From Deltaproteobacteria bacterium (lineage in GTDB: Bacteria > Desulfobacterota > Syntrophia > Syntrophales > UBA2185), in contig JAPLJQ010000498.1 in the NCBI GenBank assembly GCA_026388495.1, positions 1-6,009 on the forward strand: 6,009 nt of DNA, read 5' to 3'. A program made the translations under genes and the position numbers. Every line of letters starts with the position of its first letter. Within the stretch, counting starts at the first letter, position 1. Shown piece after piece: positions 1 to 6,009 of this stretch. A model generated the notes under the pieces. It worked only from the letters and a program-made list of their open reading frames with translations, was not told the DNA's origin and did not search any database.

Positions 1-1491
1 ACCAAGATCTATGACTGTAGCAAGACAAAGATTACTCCCGCAATTTTTATCAATGCCGAAAGTCATCCCGTGGATAAAGACGGCAATTCGCTGCTCCCTC
101 TGACTTTGCCAGACTTAAAAAAACAGGCTGCTACTGTTGGCGTCGGGTTGGAGACGGGCGAGGCTACGGTAAAAGCCAAGGTCCGCCGAGCGCTCGTCGA
201 GCGTTCGGAAGCCTTCGTATTCAAAGAAACCAATATCCCGGTTGGGAAGAACGATTCCCAGACCCTCTGGACGCAGATCCTCAAGCACCTTCCAATGTGC
301 GCCCTGTTTGTTTCAGACCGGTCCAGCACCGAAAAGGACAGGGAAGCCCAGACGCCAATGGGCGTCGCCGTAGAAGCTGCGTTGAGCGAGGTGCAAGCCG
401 ACCTCGACCGGCTATCCGAGCATGTAGAGAAGCGAGTCCAAGACGTGGCGGACCGGACTTTGGCCAAGCTCAATGATATGAACGCGGAGCTGGCGTCTCA
501 GCTAACCGCATCGCTCAAGGACAAACCGAAGTGGAAGGACATATTCAAGTACACGCTCAACAGCGACGAGGGCGTGCCAATGGACAAGAGGGGTTCGGGA
601 GTACGCCGCCTGGTGCTTTTGAACTTCTTCCGCGCCGAAGCCGAGCGGAAGGCAAATAGTGAGGGACACCGGCCGATCATTTACGCGATCGAGGAGCCGG
701 AAACATCCCAGCACCCCGACCACCAGAAAATGCTGATGCGCGCCTTGCTTGAAATCAGTCGCACCGGCGGGCAGGTTCTTATCACCACTCATGCCCCTGG
801 ACTGGCGGGAGAAGTGCCGGTCGAAAACCTGCGTTTTATCGACTGTGACAAGAAAGGAATACGAATCGTTCGGAGTTCCAAAACGGAGGATCCTTTGGCT
901 TTGTTTACCTCCCTCGCGGAGCGGCTCGGGATGCTTCCAGACAACAATGTACGGGTCCTCGTTTGCGTGGAGGGCAAGAACGACGTACGTTTTTTAAGTC
1001 ACGTGAGTCATACAATCCACCTGGCTTACCCAAGCCTCCCTGATCTCAGTTCGGACCCACGATTTGTCTTGATTCCGATGAACGGAGCTAATTTACGGGA
1101 CATTGTGAACCTGCATCTCTTCAAAAACTTTCGGAAGCCCGAATTCCACATCTACGACCGCGATGAAGGCGGCACTTACGCCGCCCAAGAGGCAGAGGTC
1201 AATGCACGGGGAGATGGTTCAATGGCCTTGCAGACCCGAAAGCGTTATATGGAGAGCTACATCCATCCCGCTGCAATTGCGCGAGTCAAACAGGTGGATG
1301 TGGAAGTGGGCGACGAAGACGATTACATCTCCCGATTGGGAAGCGTGCTAGGAGTGAAAAAACAGGAAGCGAAAGCCATCCTCGCCGATGAGGTGGCGCC
1401 TGCCATGACTATGGAGGAAATCGACGAAAGAGACGGTAACCGGGAGATACGCGGATGGCTATCTAAATTAGCGGAAATGGCCAACAGATGA
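1..1491 (+). CDS. OLD-like ATP-binding protein with C-terminal TOPRIM nuclease domain, 5' partial
   Basis: The frame is open from the first base of the window to TGA at 1489-1491 (496 visible codons), so the true start and the Walker A loop lie upstream; the GTG at 70 is internal, not a start. Counting residues from the window edge: a likely coiled coil spans about 121-163; GSG is at 198-200, resembling an ABC/SMC-type signature; a Walker B-type stretch IYAIEEPETSQHP is at 227-239 with tandem acids E231/E232; the H-loop-like LITTHAP has H264. A TOPRIM domain follows: VLVCVEGKNDVRFL with E324 and D328, then FHIYDRDEGG with D386/D388, then KRYMESYIHP with K414 and E418. This order matches OLD-family ATP-powered nucleases such as GajA of the Gabija system, which cut DNA during phage defence. 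No UvrD-like GajB gene follows, so calling it Gabija is not justified. The family call is firm; activity and partners are inferred. It could also be an accessory ATPase of the adjoining type I restriction locus. Confidence 0.85.
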   Translation, partial: TKIYDCSKTKITPAIFINAESHPVDKDGNSLLPLTLPDLKKQAATVGVGLETGEATVKAKVRRALVERSEAFVFKETNIPVGKNDSQTLWTQILKHLPMCALFVSDRSSTEKDREAQTPMGVAVEAALSEVQADLDRLSEHVEKRVQDVADRTLAKLNDMNAELASQLTASLKDKPKWKDIFKYTLNSDEGVPMDKRGSGVRRLVLLNFFRAEAERKANSEGHRPIIYAIEEPETSQHPDHQKMLMRALLEISRTGGQVLITTHAPGLAGEVPVENLRFIDCDKKGIRIVRSSKTEDPLALFTSLAERLGMLPDNNVRVLVCVEGKNDVRFLSHVSHTIHLAYPSLPDLSSDPRFVLIPMNGANLRDIVNLHLFKNFRKPEFHIYDRDEGGTYAAQEAEVNARGDGSMALQTRKRYMESYIHPAAIARVKQVDVEVGDEDDYISRLGSVLGVKKQEAKAILADEVAPAMTMEEIDERDGNREIRGWLSKLAEMANR

Positions 1492-1547
1492 ACTCAATAA
1501 TTGGAGAACTCCATTGTGGGTTTGTGGCAAAACGATGGGAAAATGAC

Positions 1548-1578
1548 TTGCCTTTTGTCAGAAAAAATGGTTTATATT
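1548..1578 (+). promoter_or_regulatory. Possible promoter of the abiEi-abiEii-hsdR unit
   Basis: A TATATT box at 1573-1578 lies about 28 bases before the abiEi start, and TTGCCT at 1548-1553 could serve as a -35 box with a long 19-base spacer. An alternative -35, TTGTCA at 1555-1560, is closer to consensus but only 12 bases from TATATT. The surrounding DNA is strongly AT-rich (about 30% GC over 1561-1620), unlike the genes on either side. The -10 box overlaps the inverted repeat at 1553-1588, as expected for a repressible promoter. The match is imperfect and no start site is known. Confidence 0.45.
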
Positions 1579-1588
1579 TCTGACAAAA
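1553..1588. promoter_or_regulatory. Perfect 12-bp inverted repeat, candidate AbiEi operator
   Basis: The arms TTTTGTCAGAAA (1553-1564) and TTTCTGACAAAA (1577-1588) are exact reverse complements separated by 12 bases. Arm centres are 24 bases apart, close to two helical turns, which suits a dimeric or paired DNA-binding protein. The repeat ends 17 bases before the abiEi ATG and covers the candidate -10 box. AbiEi antitoxins studied elsewhere bind inverted repeats in their own promoter and repress it, so this is the natural candidate operator; that assignment is inference. A Rho-independent terminator for the upstream gene is less likely, because the stem is AT-rich and no T-tract follows. Confidence 0.65.
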
Positions 1589-1605
1589 ATGAATGGTAAC
1601 ATGCC

Positions 1606-2211
1606 ATGCAAAGCATTGATTCAAAGATACTTAGCAGGATTTATGGGTCCGGCAAGGGTGCCGTCTTTACATCAGGTCGTTTTCTGGACATTGGCAGCCG
1701 CGACGCCGTTGACAAGGCATTGTCGCGTCTGGTCCAGAAAGGCACCATCCGCCGGCTGGCCCGCGGCCTCTATGATTATCCGGAGCATCATCCGGTTATG
1801 GGCATTCTGGCGCCGAGTCCTGATGCGATTGCCTGGGCTCTGGCCGGGAAACAGGGAATCCGCCTCCAACCTTCCGGGGCGTATGCGGCCAATCGGCTGG
1901 GTTTGTCCACCCAAGTGCCTGCCAGGATTGTCTATCTTACCGACGGGCCCTCCCGCACAGTGCGAGTGGGTAACCAAGAGATTCGTCTCCAGCGAACGAC
2001 GCCACGGAACATGGGTCCGGCCGGCCGTATCAGCGGATTGGTGATCCAGGCGCTGCGGCACCTGGGCCAAAAGCACGTGGGCGATGCCGTTATCCAAACC
2101 CTGCAACGCAAACTGAGTGATCAAGACAAGAAGCGGCTGATCAAGGACATCGCATACGCACCCGCGTGGGTGGGCAAGCATCTGTGGGAGATTGCCCGGG
2201 GAAAGGCCTGA
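1606..2211 (+). CDS. abiEi: AbiEi-family type IV antitoxin / transcriptional repressor (DUF6088-like)
   Basis: A 201-residue protein. The ATG at 1606 is the first start possible, because an in-frame TAA lies at 1597-1599. Residues about 1-59 look like the winged-helix DNA-binding domain of AbiEi proteins: a helix rich in basic residues, SRDAVDKALSRLVQKGTIRR at 31-50, followed by LARGLYDYP at 51-59. The remainder, with GAYAANRLGLSTQ and the later TPRNM, resembles the C-terminal antitoxin half of DUF6088/AbiEi proteins. Known relatives repress their own promoter through the N-terminal domain and neutralise the cognate nucleotidyltransferase through the C-terminal domain, without stable toxin binding (type IV). 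The partner gene begins 3 bases after the stop, and a perfect inverted repeat sits just upstream, both fitting this role. The ribosome site before the ATG is weak, so the short-leader transcript may be poorly or atypically initiated. Family placement is from pattern recognition, not a search. Confidence 0.85.
   Translation: MQSIDSKILSRIYGSGKGAVFTSGRFLDIGSRDAVDKALSRLVQKGTIRRLARGLYDYPEHHPVMGILAPSPDAIAWALAGKQGIRLQPSGAYAANRLGLSTQVPARIVYLTDGPSRTVRVGNQEIRLQRTTPRNMGPAGRISGLVIQALRHLGQKHVGDAVIQTLQRKLSDQDKKRLIKDIAYAPAWVGKHLWEIARGKA
2198..2206 (+). promoter_or_regulatory. Ribosome binding site of abiEii
   Basis: GGGGAAAGG lies inside the last codons of abiEi and ends 8 bases before the ATG at 2215. It supports that start and the co-translation of antitoxin and toxin. 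It looks much stronger than the site in front of abiEi, which is unexpected for a pair in which antitoxin should dominate. Confidence 0.6.
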
Positions 2212-2214
2212 ATC

Positions 2215-3243
2215 ATGGATCAATTTGTTCGGCTATCCGGCGATGAGCGTCGTCTTTACTTTGTGCAAACCGCAGAGCGAATGCAACTCAGTCCGCAGAT
2301 CATCGAGAAGGATTTTTGGGTATGTTGGACGCTGCGTGAGCTGTTTGCCCTGCCGGACATCGGGAGCATGCTCATTTTCAAAGGAGGCACCTCGCTGTCC
2401 AAGGCATACAGGTTGATCGAACGCTTTTCGGAGGATGTTGACGTATCGATGGACCGGGCCGGTCTCGGTTTTGACGACGAGGCCTCCGATCCGGAGGCGG
2501 TCATCAGCGGCAAGGAGAGGAGGCGTCGGATCGATCGGATCAAAGAAGCCTGCCAAGAAAAGATCGTCGATGAACTAAGGCCGATGATGTTCAAAACCAT
2601 CGAGGCCGCTCTCGGGAATGCGCAGGGTTGGTTGTTGACGGTGGATGAAGATGATCCCGACCGTCAGACCCTCCTTTACGCCTATCCGTCAAGCTTGCCG
2701 GAAACGACCGGCGCATATATCAGACCCGCCGTGAAGATTGAAATGGGGGCGCGCTCCGATCATTGGCCCAGTGAACAAGTCCGAATTGCGCCCTATGTGG
2801 CCGAACAGTTTCCGGTGGCCTTTGAAACAACGGACTTCATCGTCAAGGTGCTTGCCGCGGAACGGACGTTCTGGGAAAAGGCGACATTGCTCCATGCGGA
2901 ATATCATCGTCCGCCGGACAAAGAAATTCCCCTCCGGCTGTCGCGCCATTACTACGATACGTCCCGGCTGATTTTGTCCGGGATCGGTGAAAAGGCCACC
3001 GGTCATCTCGAATTGCTGCAACGTGTGGTGGAACACAAAAAGGTGTTCTTCCCCAGCGGGTGGGCGTATTACGATGAGGCAATCCGGGGAAGCCTGCGGG
3101 TGACGCCGCACCCTGGGCGTATCCGGCAAATTGAAGAAGATTACGACAAGATGCGGGAAATGTTTTTTGCCGAACCACCCGTATTTGCGGAGGTATTGCG
3201 GATTTTAGAGGAGTGGGAAACTCATTTCAACCAAGGGGCGTGA
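2215..3243 (+). CDS. abiEii: AbiEii/AbiGii-family nucleotidyltransferase toxin
   Basis: A 342-residue protein of the DNA polymerase beta-like nucleotidyltransferase fold. Visible family marks in order: EKDFWVCWTLRELF (31-44); the nucleotide-binding GGTSLSK (57-63); the metal-binding acids of EDVDVSM, D74 and D76, 11 residues after K63; VKIEMGARSD (173-182), with E176 a possible third acid; ERTFWEKATLLHAEY (216-230); and a C-terminal DYDKMREMFF segment. The catalytic core therefore looks intact. Characterised relatives are the AbiEii toxins of abortive-infection type IV toxin-antitoxin pairs and the mycobacterial MenT toxins, some of which add nucleotides to tRNA 3' ends and stop translation. 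Substrate here is unknown. It follows abiEi by 3 bases, and its stop overlaps the hsdR start (TGATG), indicating one transcript. Toxicity is inferred from the family. The length is within the usual range of these proteins. Confidence 0.9.
   Translation: MDQFVRLSGDERRLYFVQTAERMQLSPQIIEKDFWVCWTLRELFALPDIGSMLIFKGGTSLSKAYRLIERFSEDVDVSMDRAGLGFDDEASDPEAVISGKERRRRIDRIKEACQEKIVDELRPMMFKTIEAALGNAQGWLLTVDEDDPDRQTLLYAYPSSLPETTGAYIRPAVKIEMGARSDHWPSEQVRIAPYVAEQFPVAFETTDFIVKVLAAERTFWEKATLLHAEYHRPPDKEIPLRLSRHYYDTSRLILSGIGEKATGHLELLQRVVEHKKVFFPSGWAYYDEAIRGSLRVTPHPGRIRQIEEDYDKMREMFFAEPPVFAEVLRILEEWETHFNQGA
2482..2498 (+). repeat. Short GC-rich hairpin inside abiEii
   Basis: GCCTCCG (2482-2488) and CGGAGGC (2492-2498) are perfect reverse complements around a 3-base ATC loop. 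The segment codes for the acidic linker EASDPEA, just after the nucleotidyltransferase acids. No T-tract follows, so it is not a normal terminator. It may be chance in a region of E, D and A codons, or a mild brake on toxin translation. Confidence 0.35.
3233..3238 (+). promoter_or_regulatory. Ribosome binding site of hsdR
   Basis: AAGGGG lies within the final codons of abiEii, 4 bases before the ATG at 3243. The spacing is short, but the overlapping TGATG lets ribosomes ending on abiEii restart on hsdR. Confidence 0.5.
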
Positions 3244-6009
3244 TGTCGAACTTCCTGTTTCTTCAAGCTGAATGGCCCGCCGTTTTCGATGCCGCTGAAA
3301 AGGCCGAAGCGTCTGTGCACCCAGACCCGCGTGCCGCCTGCTTCTATGCCCGCCGAGCGCTGGAGCTAACGATGGCATGGCTCTACAAACACGATTCCGA
3401 GTTGCATCTCCCCTACCAGGACAACCTGAGTGCGCTGATCCACGAACCAACCTTCAAGGCGCTGGTCGGGGAGGCAGTCTTCAGCAAAGCGCGGGTCATC
3501 GCCCGGCTCGGCAACCAGGCCGTGCACAGCTCAAGGCCCGTTCCGCCGGCCGACGCGCTGATGGCGGTCAGTGAATTGTTTCATGTCGGATACTGGCTCG
3601 CCCACACCTACGCGCGGGGGAAGAAACCTTCACCGCAAACCGTCTTTAATCCCACAGCGCTTCGAGAAATTCCGCCCATCCCCATGCAGACCCTCGATCA
3701 GTTGCAACGGCTGGAAGCCGAACTCCGCGAACGGGACGAAAAACTCACGGCGCTTCTGGCCGACAAGTCCCTGCTGGACGAGGAGCTTAAACGCCTGCGC
3801 GCCGAAGTGGCAGCAATTCGAAAAGCCGGTCTTGCCCAACCGGATGCTCATGACTATTCCGAAGCGGAAACCCGCAATCATTTCATTGACCTTCTGCTTC
3901 GGGAAGCAGGCTGGACACTCACTTCGCCGCGCGACCGTGAGTTCGAGGTCCACGGCATGCCCAATGCCGATGGTAAGGGATTCGTCGATTACGTCCTCTG
4001 GGGAGACGACGGCAAGCCGCTCGCCCTGGTGGAGGCCAAGCGCACCAAGCGGGACCCGCGGGTCGGCCAGCAGCAGGCGAAGCTCTACGCCGACTGCCTG
4101 GAGTCTCAATTCGGGCAGCGCCCGGTGATCTTTTACTCCAACGGCTACGACCATTGGATATGGGACAACGCGAGCTACCCGCCGCGACAGGTGCAGGGAT
4201 TCTACAAGAAAGCGGAGCTGGAGCTTCTCACCCAGCGGCGGAGTAGCCGCAAAGCGCTTGCCACGGCCGCCATCAACGAGGACATCGTCGAACGGTACTA
4301 TCAGACGCGCAGCATCAGGCGCACCGCCGAGGCCTTCGAACGGGACAGGGACCGCAAGGCGTTGGTGGTGATGGCGACCGGGGCGGGAAAGACCCGCACG
4401 GTCATCGCTCTGTGCGATCTGCTGATGCGGTGCAATTGGGCCAAACGGGTACTGTTTCTGGCCGACCGGGTGGCTTTGGTGCGCCAGGCGGTAAACGCCT
4501 TCAAGAGACACCTGCCTGATGCGGCGCCGGTGAATCTCGTCACTGAAAAGGATGGCGAAGGACGTGTCTTCGTCTCGACCTATCCGACCATGATGGGGCT
4601 GATCGACAATACCCTCGACGGCCAGCGGCGCTTCGGCGTCGGCCATTTCGATCTGGTGATCATCGACGAGGCGCACAGATCGGTCTTTCAGAAATACCGG
4701 TCGATCTTCGATTACTTCGATTCGCTGCTGGTGGGGCTCACCGCCACGCCCAAGGACGAGGTGGACCGCAACACCTACAGCCTGTTCGATCTGGAAAACG
4801 GTGTGCCTACGGATAATTATGGATTGCAGGAAGCGGTGGACGACAAGTTTCTTGTGCCGCCTAAAGCCGTGTCGGTGCCGCTCAAGTTCCTGCGCGAGGG
4901 CATCAAGTATGGTGATCTTTCCGAAGATGAAAAGGATCAGTGGGATGCGCTGGAATGGGACGAAGAAGGCAACGTGCCTGAGCGTGTGGAGGCCGAGGCG
5001 CTCAACAAATGGCTCTTCAACAAGGACACGGTGGACAGAGTGCTGGCGCACTTGATGACACGGGGGCTGAAGGTGGCCGGCGGTGACCGGCTGGGTAAAA
5101 CGATCCTCTTTGCCAAGAATCAGGCGCACGCCGATTTCATCGCCGAGCGGTTCGACGGGAATTATCCCCACTTCAAGGGCGAGTTCGCCCGTGCCATCAC
5201 CTTCAAGACCGAATACGCCCAGAACCTGATCGACAACTTCTCAGCCAAGGAGAAGGCGCCGCATATCGCCATCTCGGTGGACATGCTCGACACGGGCATC
5301 GACATCCCGGAGGCGGTGAACCTGGTTTTTTTCAAGCTGGTGCGCTCCAAAACCAAGTTCTGGCAGATGCTTGGACGAGGCACAAGACTCTGTCCGGACT
5401 TATTCGGACTGGGAGAGGACAAACAGTTCTTCTTCCTTTTCGACTACTGCCAGAATCTGGAATTTTTCAGCCAGAACCCGGAGATAACGGAAGGAGCTCT
5501 GGCGGAATCGCTTGGGAAGAGATTGTTTACGACGCGGCTGGAGTTGCTCGGAGAGCTTGACAAAAGACGCTTCGCGGACGGAACCGTCACGGCGATAAAG
5601 GATCCCCTTGACCCTTACGGCGATCCGGCCACCGAGATCGGAGTGCGATACGCCATTGCGGACCAGCTTCATGGCGAGGTCATGGCGATGAATTTGGACA
5701 ACTTTGTCGTCCGCCCCAAGCGGCGATGGGTGGAAAAGTACGTCAAGCCCGATCGTTGGACGGTTCTGTCGGTTGAGGAACTCCGGGAACTGGCCGTCGA
5801 AATCGCGGGCCTTCCCTCGGAGTTGGATGCCGAAGCGGAAGAGGCCAAACGGTTTGACCTGCTCATCCTCAACCTGCAATTGGCGCTCCTGCGTGCGGAA
5901 CCGGCTTTCGAGCGGCTGCGCGAACAGGTTCGGGCCATCGCCGGGCTGCTGGAGGAAAAATCTGCCATCCCCATGGTGCGGGTACAGATGCCATTGATTC
6001 TCGATGTGC
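3243..6009 (+). CDS. hsdR: Type I restriction-modification subunit R, 3' partial
   Basis: I translated this frame by hand from the ATG at 3243 to the window edge: 922 codons, no stop or frameshift. HsdR joins HsdM and HsdS, translocates unmethylated DNA using ATP and cuts it. Domains in order: DUF4145 (about 1-125) with CFYARRALELTMAWLY and R88-x6-H95; a coiled coil at 151-195; an HsdR_N nuclease with D249, E264-A-K266 and Q278-x3-Y282 (the QxxxY motif of type I nucleases); superfamily 2 motor motifs ATGAGKT (378-384), DEAH (475-478), TATP (500-503), LDTGID (682-687) and QMLGRGTR (708-715); then an EcoEI-type C-terminal region ending in EEKSAIPMVRVQMPLILDV. All key residues are present, so the visible part should be active. 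I expect roughly 150-250 more residues, which is inference. The start gives the expected family opening MSNFLFLQAEWP. hsdM and hsdS are not in the window. Base composition is visibly more GC-rich than the OLD-like gene. Confidence 0.96.
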   Translation, partial: MSNFLFLQAEWPAVFDAAEKAEASVHPDPRAACFYARRALELTMAWLYKHDSELHLPYQDNLSALIHEPTFKALVGEAVFSKARVIARLGNQAVHSSRPVPPADALMAVSELFHVGYWLAHTYARGKKPSPQTVFNPTALREIPPIPMQTLDQLQRLEAELRERDEKLTALLADKSLLDEELKRLRAEVAAIRKAGLAQPDAHDYSEAETRNHFIDLLLREAGWTLTSPRDREFEVHGMPNADGKGFVDYVLWGDDGKPLALVEAKRTKRDPRVGQQQAKLYADCLESQFGQRPVIFYSNGYDHWIWDNASYPPRQVQGFYKKAELELLTQRRSSRKALATAAINEDIVERYYQTRSIRRTAEAFERDRDRKALVVMATGAGKTRTVIALCDLLMRCNWAKRVLFLADRVALVRQAVNAFKRHLPDAAPVNLVTEKDGEGRVFVSTYPTMMGLIDNTLDGQRRFGVGHFDLVIIDEAHRSVFQKYRSIFDYFDSLLVGLTATPKDEVDRNTYSLFDLENGVPTDNYGLQEAVDDKFLVPPKAVSVPLKFLREGIKYGDLSEDEKDQWDALEWDEEGNVPERVEAEALNKWLFNKDTVDRVLAHLMTRGLKVAGGDRLGKTILFAKNQAHADFIAERFDGNYPHFKGEFARAITFKTEYAQNLIDNFSAKEKAPHIAISVDMLDTGIDIPEAVNLVFFKLVRSKTKFWQMLGRGTRLCPDLFGLGEDKQFFFLFDYCQNLEFFSQNPEITEGALAESLGKRLFTTRLELLGELDKRRFADGTVTAIKDPLDPYGDPATEIGVRYAIADQLHGEVMAMNLDNFVVRPKRRWVEKYVKPDRWTVLSVEELRELAVEIAGLPSELDAEAEEAKRFDLLILNLQLALLRAEPAFERLREQVRAIAGLLEEKSAIPMVRVQMPLILDV

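Noticed and set aside
70..72. GTG at 70 as the start of the OLD-like gene
   Set aside because: The same frame is open back to base 1 with plausible protein sequence, there is no ribosome binding site before it, and the family needs a Walker A region further upstream.
1502..1513. TGGAGAACTCCA as a terminator of the OLD-like gene
   Set aside because: It is a 5-bp inverted repeat with a 2-base loop, too small to fold well, and no T-tract follows. I see no convincing terminator in 1492-1605.
1589..2044. Overlapping + strand frame starting with ATG at 1589, ahead of abiEi
   Set aside because: It is out of frame with the clear AbiEi protein, its translation is low-complexity and unlike any family I recognise, and it ends inside abiEi.
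2520..2545. Clustered GATC sites (GGATCGATCGGATC) as a methylation-controlled switch or origin
   Set aside because: The cluster is small, lies inside conserved-looking coding sequence for arginine, isoleucine and aspartate codons, and has no DnaA boxes or other origin features around it.
1..3243. Complete Gabija (GajAB) system
   Set aside because: Only a GajA-like protein is visible; the genes downstream are a nucleotidyltransferase toxin pair and hsdR, with no UvrD-like helicase.
3630..5171. Long open frame of 513 codons on the minus strand
   Set aside because: It lies entirely inside hsdR, whose + strand frame shows every expected nuclease and motor motif. The antisense translation has no recognisable domain and is a typical shadow in GC-rich coding DNA.

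Overview
This window looks like a piece of a bacterial anti-phage defence island. All recognisable genes lie on the + strand, in the order: OLD-like ATPase/TOPRIM nuclease (left end missing), AbiEi-family antitoxin/repressor, AbiEii-family nucleotidyltransferase toxin, and type I restriction subunit HsdR (right end missing). I see no rRNA, tRNA, CRISPR array, transposase or integrase. The host cannot be named from this sequence. The moderately GC-rich coding DNA, dense gene packing and Shine-Dalgarno-like sites suggest a Gram-negative bacterium, possibly proteobacterial or Desulfobacterota-like, but that is only a guess.

Region by region. Positions 1-1491 hold the C-terminal 496 codons of an ATP-binding nuclease-like protein. 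Its Walker B, H-loop histidine and TOPRIM motifs are visible; its Walker A and start lie outside the window. Positions 1492-1605 are an AT-rich gap containing a perfect 12-bp inverted repeat (1553-1588) that covers a plausible -10 box, a good candidate operator for the repressor encoded next. Positions 1606-2211 and 2215-3243 are a tightly linked AbiEi/AbiEii (type IV toxin-antitoxin) pair separated by 3 bases. The toxin stop and the hsdR start overlap in TGATG at 3241-3245. From 3243 to the end runs an uninterrupted hsdR frame of 922 visible codons: an N-terminal DUF4145 (HEPN-clan) domain, a coiled coil, a PD-(D/E)xK nuclease, a superfamily 2 translocase, and the beginning of the C-terminal domain that contacts the methylase.

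How they may work together. HsdR needs HsdM and HsdS partners, presumably encoded nearby outside the window. The toxin-antitoxin pair and hsdR look co-transcribed and translationally coupled, so an autorepressed AbiEi promoter may set the level of the restriction subunit and the toxin may act as an addiction or back-up module for the restriction system. The OLD-like nuclease could be a third defence layer in the same island. Each family is known; the possibly new aspects are the regulatory wiring and a HEPN-type Rx6H motif in HsdR.
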